Part shown: positions 61,391 through 64,000 of the stretch, piece after piece
How positions within the stretch are numbered: position 1 is the stretch's first letter
Layout of the letters: each line of letters opens with the position of its first letter
Notes under the pieces: generated by a model
The model's database searches: none
What the model was told of the DNA's origin: nothing
What the model saw: only the letters and a program-made list of their open reading frames with translations
Position numbers and translations under genes: made by a program
Assembly: GCF_900156875.1 (NCBI RefSeq)
Contig: NZ_LT707409.1
Coordinates: 780,113 to 844,112 of the forward strand
DNA length: 64,000 bases
Reading direction: 5' to 3'
Origin: Robertmurraya dakarensis
GTDB taxonomy: Bacteria; Bacillota; Bacilli; Bacillales; Cytobacillaceae

Positions 61391-62512
61391 CTAAATATTT
61401 TCAGTGTTTGACTGATTCTCGATAGCTCGTTTTTTTCGAATTACTCCAATCACATATACGAACAGGGGAAGAAAGAAACAAATGGTTAATGATAAAGGTG
61501 TCCATGTATGATCTAGAAATTCATGAAAATGAACGATATCCGGGTGTGAAAAGAGTGCTAAGCTAATAATCAAAAATGCTAAAGGAAAAAGCAGTATTTT
61601 ATAATTATTGAGTTTAAATACTTGAGCTAGTCCTAAAGCGAGACCGTAATAGCAAATGGTCAGTTTAAAATATATGGTGAATAACCATATGATGGCTACA
61701 ATGATTTCAATCCGTTGAACAAACTCTCCAATGCTTATTTTCTTTCCCAAAATGTAAGAAGGGTAGGTATTCCTCGCAGTAAATTCAGCCCCCATTACTA
61801 AAATGCTAATCGTAACTAGAAAAGAAAGAATGATTCCTCCAATAAATGTTCCTCTATAAAAGGCTTTCTTCACAGATTCTTTTTCAGTAACATATGGTGA
61901 AATCATTAAAAATATGGCAAGCTCTAAAAAGGGGAGTCCCAAACTATGATAAGAACCTTGTATAATCGGCACAATTCCACCTTCAAAGATGGGCTGTATA
62001 TGAACTAATTTGATTTCAGGGATTAAAAATAAAAACCACATAAGAAGAAAGCCAACAATCCAAGGGAAAAATATAACCGCCGTTCGGCAAATCACCTCTA
62101 AACCAAGTCGGACACCGAACAAACTGATTAATAAAAACATGATCATAATCATTTGAATGGGGGTTTCAACTAAAACTTGAGTGGTTAGAAAATCTCCAAT
62201 TTCTCTAACTAGGCCGGAGGAAAGGTAATAAAAATAAGAAAGAAATAAGATCGATACCATGTTTCCAATCCATTTGCCCAATATTTTTTCATTGCATTCA
62301 ACAAAGGTCAAGGAAGGATAAAGTGATGCTAAACGTATATATAAAAAAACAAAGCTTACACTGATCATCAAAGCCAAAGACGAGGCCATCCAAGCATCCT
62401 GTTTTGCAAACCTAGCAAGCAATCCAGGTCCAACAAGGATCGAACTTCCTATAGTAAATACAAGAACGATAACTTGAAAGTCAAATGCACTAATTTTCCC
62501 CTTTTCCAACAT
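61391..62512 (-). CDS. Spore germinant receptor B subunit, first copy
   Basis: The 373-aa GerB-family permease begins MLEKGKISAFDFQVIVLVFT and has ten predicted helices, with SGLVREIGDFLTTQVLVETP as a family block. An excellent ribosome site AAGGAGGTGAG precedes ATG 62512. It lies 33 bp after the small D-type gene. A second B gene follows. The structural role is the same as for the B gene at 7494-8582, and the germinant is unknown. Confidence 0.93.
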   Translation of the reverse strand: MLEKGKISAFDFQVIVLVFTIGSSILVGPGLLARFAKQDAWMASSLALMISVSFVFLYIRLASLYPSLTFVECNEKILGKWIGNMVSILFLSYFYYLSSGLVREIGDFLTTQVLVETPIQMIMIMFLLISLFGVRLGLEVICRTAVIFFPWIVGFLLMWFLFLIPEIKLVHIQPIFEGGIVPIIQGSYHSLGLPFLELAIFLMISPYVTEKESVKKAFYRGTFIGGIILSFLVTISILVMGAEFTARNTYPSYILGKKISIGEFVQRIEIIVAIIWLFTIYFKLTICYYGLALGLAQVFKLNNYKILLFPLAFLIISLALFSHPDIVHFHEFLDHTWTPLSLTICFFLPLFVYVIGVIRKKRAIENQSNTENI

Positions 62513-62545
62513 ATGAACTCACCTCCTTGCCAAGGACTCAACTGC

Positions 62546-62758
62546 TTAAAAAGTAAAAGGTTTATATAATTGGTTTAATAAATCTAAGGGGGTGGGGATT
62601 TCAATTCGTAAAACTAATAGAATATTTAATAGCAGTCCTATGGAAAGAAGGATAAAAAAAACCGTAACTTCTCTCCAATTTTTTTGCTTTATAAGAGGGA
62701 GGATTTCAAACAGTGAAATCACTCCCCCAATCATGAGTAAGCCAATGATTGCCCACAT
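62546..62758 (-). CDS. Small two-helix membrane protein of the ger operon (D-type)
   Basis: The 70-residue protein has two membrane helices (MWAIIGLLMIGGVISLFEIL and VTVFFILLSIGLLLNILLVL) with a basic loop (KQKNWRE) between, and a short tail rich in Leu and Pro. It lies 6 bp after the gerC stop and before the B genes. Topology and position match the D-type small ger proteins; compare the 52-aa gene at 9844-10002. Sequence similarity between the two is low. Confidence 0.65.
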   Translation of the reverse strand: MWAIIGLLMIGGVISLFEILPLIKQKNWREVTVFFILLSIGLLLNILLVLRIEIPTPLDLLNQLYKPFTF

Positions 62759-62764
62759 ATCATT

Positions 62765-63958
62765 TTACTCCCTGGTTTCATTCTGAAAGGATTCAGTGAT
62801 GGTCCCCAAACGCCGTATTTTGCCTTCAACTTGTACAGTAAATTCTAAATTTGAAAACTCTTCATCCCAGTTTTGTTCATAACGTTTCCACGCTTTCGGA
62901 TCAGACCGGTGAAAAACTTCACCGAAACCAAATATGTCACTATGGTATTCCTCTTGTACGTTCAGAATTGCTTCTTCCACTTTATCTTTTATATTGTTTT
63001 GATATTCCTCCTCTAATTTATGAAGGCTTTCCTGGTTAGATAAATCAATTTCGCACTGAACTTCCCCTATATTACCCTCTGAATTTATCGTAATGTGAAT
63101 TTTGGGTTTCCCATTCTCGATCTTCCCTTCGACACTTGTCTTGGAACGAACCGTTTCGATCGATACTTTACCATTTTGACATGGAACATTAACGACTGTG
63201 CTTTTTATATTATCTGTTATATAATTGAAGCCTTTGCTTGCATCTTCATTTAACCAGCCTATCAATTTGTCCTTTTTAAATACAGCAAGTTGGTTAATTC
63301 TTAATCCTATGTTCGGAGACACATTTTGTACATTTGTAAAATCTCCGCCTGCTTCATGATCACCATACACATAAATTCCAGTAATCACAGGTTCTTTGCC
63401 GTTACTTACTATACTGTCAATCAACTCATCCAATTTGACTGTCTTGGTTCGCGCCCAATTTTTCTCTGAGTTTTCTAAAGCACTAAATAATTTATTTGCG
63501 GGTATTTTCTCAAGAGCAGTCTGAACATTTAGTATTTCGGAAGCAGGGGATCCCTTTGCAACAGTTAAATAGAAATCCGTTCTTAGTTCATGGTCTCGGG
63601 AAAGAAAATCCAAAACCTTTCCAATTCCCTCTTTAGCAAGTGGTTCTCCAATGACTACTTCTCGTAGATGGGCAAGATAAAGTTTCCTTGGGACGTCTGT
63701 TGTTAGCTCTCTCAGAGCCTCAAAAACAGTCCCCGCATTTGCCGTGAATCTTACAACTTCTGTACGCCCCGTACTTGTTTTACCGGCAATTTCACCAGGA
63801 TTAATAATTTGAACTGAAATGATGTAGCCATCTTCAGATTTATCAATTCCTAAAGCGGTTACGATTGCTATTTCATTTAGTTCTTTCCTGCTCCAACAAC
63901 CCGTTAATAAACAAAGGACCACTATATAAAACATTAGGATCTTCCACTTTTTTTTCAT
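62765..63958 (-). CDS. Spore germinant receptor C subunit (GerC lipoprotein)
   Basis: The 397-aa lipoprotein has the signal MKKKWKILMFYIVVLCLLTG with lipobox LTGC (Cys21), then the GerC start WSRKELNEIAIVTALGIDKS. Middle landmarks are YLAHLREVVIGEPLAKEG and ISIN-like strands; the C-terminal domain is VEEAILNVQEEYHSDIFGFG. ATG 63958 follows GGGGAGTGG. The operon reads C-D-B-B on the minus strand, so a gerA gene is expected just beyond the right edge. A TAA at 63985-63987 in one minus frame may be its end. Confidence 0.94.
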   Translation of the reverse strand: MKKKWKILMFYIVVLCLLTGCWSRKELNEIAIVTALGIDKSEDGYIISVQIINPGEIAGKTSTGRTEVVRFTANAGTVFEALRELTTDVPRKLYLAHLREVVIGEPLAKEGIGKVLDFLSRDHELRTDFYLTVAKGSPASEILNVQTALEKIPANKLFSALENSEKNWARTKTVKLDELIDSIVSNGKEPVITGIYVYGDHEAGGDFTNVQNVSPNIGLRINQLAVFKKDKLIGWLNEDASKGFNYITDNIKSTVVNVPCQNGKVSIETVRSKTSVEGKIENGKPKIHITINSEGNIGEVQCEIDLSNQESLHKLEEEYQNNIKDKVEEAILNVQEEYHSDIFGFGEVFHRSDPKAWKRYEQNWDEEFSNLEFTVQVEGKIRRLGTITESFQNETRE

Positions 63959-64000
63959 AAAAAATCCACTCCCCGTAATCCCTGTTATTGATTGGCTTCA

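Noticed and set aside
1-64000. tRNA or rRNA genes
   Set aside because: No cloverleaf with conserved GTTCRANNC arm or rRNA signature was noticed, although a covariance search was not possible.

Overview
The window is a low-GC, endospore-forming Firmicute chromosome, most likely Bacillaceae (Bacillus, Neobacillus or Mesobacillus type). Evidence is two spore germinant-receptor operons, a SleL/YaaH-type spore cortex enzyme, the sporulation checkpoint inhibitor Sda, a short Spo0M-like protein, a Tyr T-box, a yybP-ykoY manganese riboswitch, strong AGGAGG-type ribosome sites and frequent TTG/GTG starts. No rRNA, tRNA, CRISPR array, intact insertion sequence or prophage was seen.

Layout. 1-2260: end of a truncated gene, decayed fragments and two small envelope proteins. 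2264-3959: Tyr T-box and tyrS. 3995-5588: secreted DUF1906 glycosidase-like protein and a 52-aa gene. 5868-11630: gerA-gerB-gerC plus a small fourth gene, then sleL. 11699-16592: acetyltransferase, sda (minus strand), nagZ, an ECF sigma/anti-sigma pair and a decayed piece of a second sleL-like gene. 16673-20832: EamA exporter with divergent AraC regulator, a membrane protein behind three palindromic operators, a 52-bp tandem array and a PepSY lipoprotein. 21101-28009: RNA methylase, HipA-like kinase pair, hcp behind a near-ideal FNR site, YgjP-type protease, TerA-like protein. 28223-31955: alcohol dehydrogenase, a two-repeat helical protein, then the Mn riboswitch with fbpB-like, spo0M-like and terC genes. 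32113-35840: cupredoxin, SDR, nitroreductase, a FrnE/DsbA-family gene with an in-frame UGA at the first cysteine of its CxxC, and a decayed DUF3231 gene. 36353-40752: bioA-bioF-bioD-bioB behind a BirA operator. 40907-44612: SDR, zinc alcohol dehydrogenase and ThDP enzyme operon. 44632-46980: second 52-bp array, mobile-like repeat and small genes. 47243-54634: ABC exporter, then three tandem paralogous PAS histidine kinases and a ComA-like response regulator. 54692-59975: alpha/beta hydrolase flanked by matching repeats, MacB-like ABC exporter and a frameshifted lipoprotein. 60185-63958: second ger operon (minus strand), carrying two B-type permeases and a small D-type gene.

The most interesting items are: (1) the UGA codon in the CxxC of the FrnE-like protein, followed at selenocysteine-insertion spacing by a small GC-rich hairpin; (2) the triplicated ComP-like kinases, where copies 2 and 3 keep the phospho-acceptor histidine but have lost ATP-binding motifs; (3) several unrelated intergenic repeat families whose periods (about 21 and 52 bp) are multiples of the DNA helical turn; (4) a Mn riboswitch followed by two near-identical interchangeable terminators; (5) three TGACA-N3-TGTCA operators. 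All functional calls come from reading motifs, with no database search.
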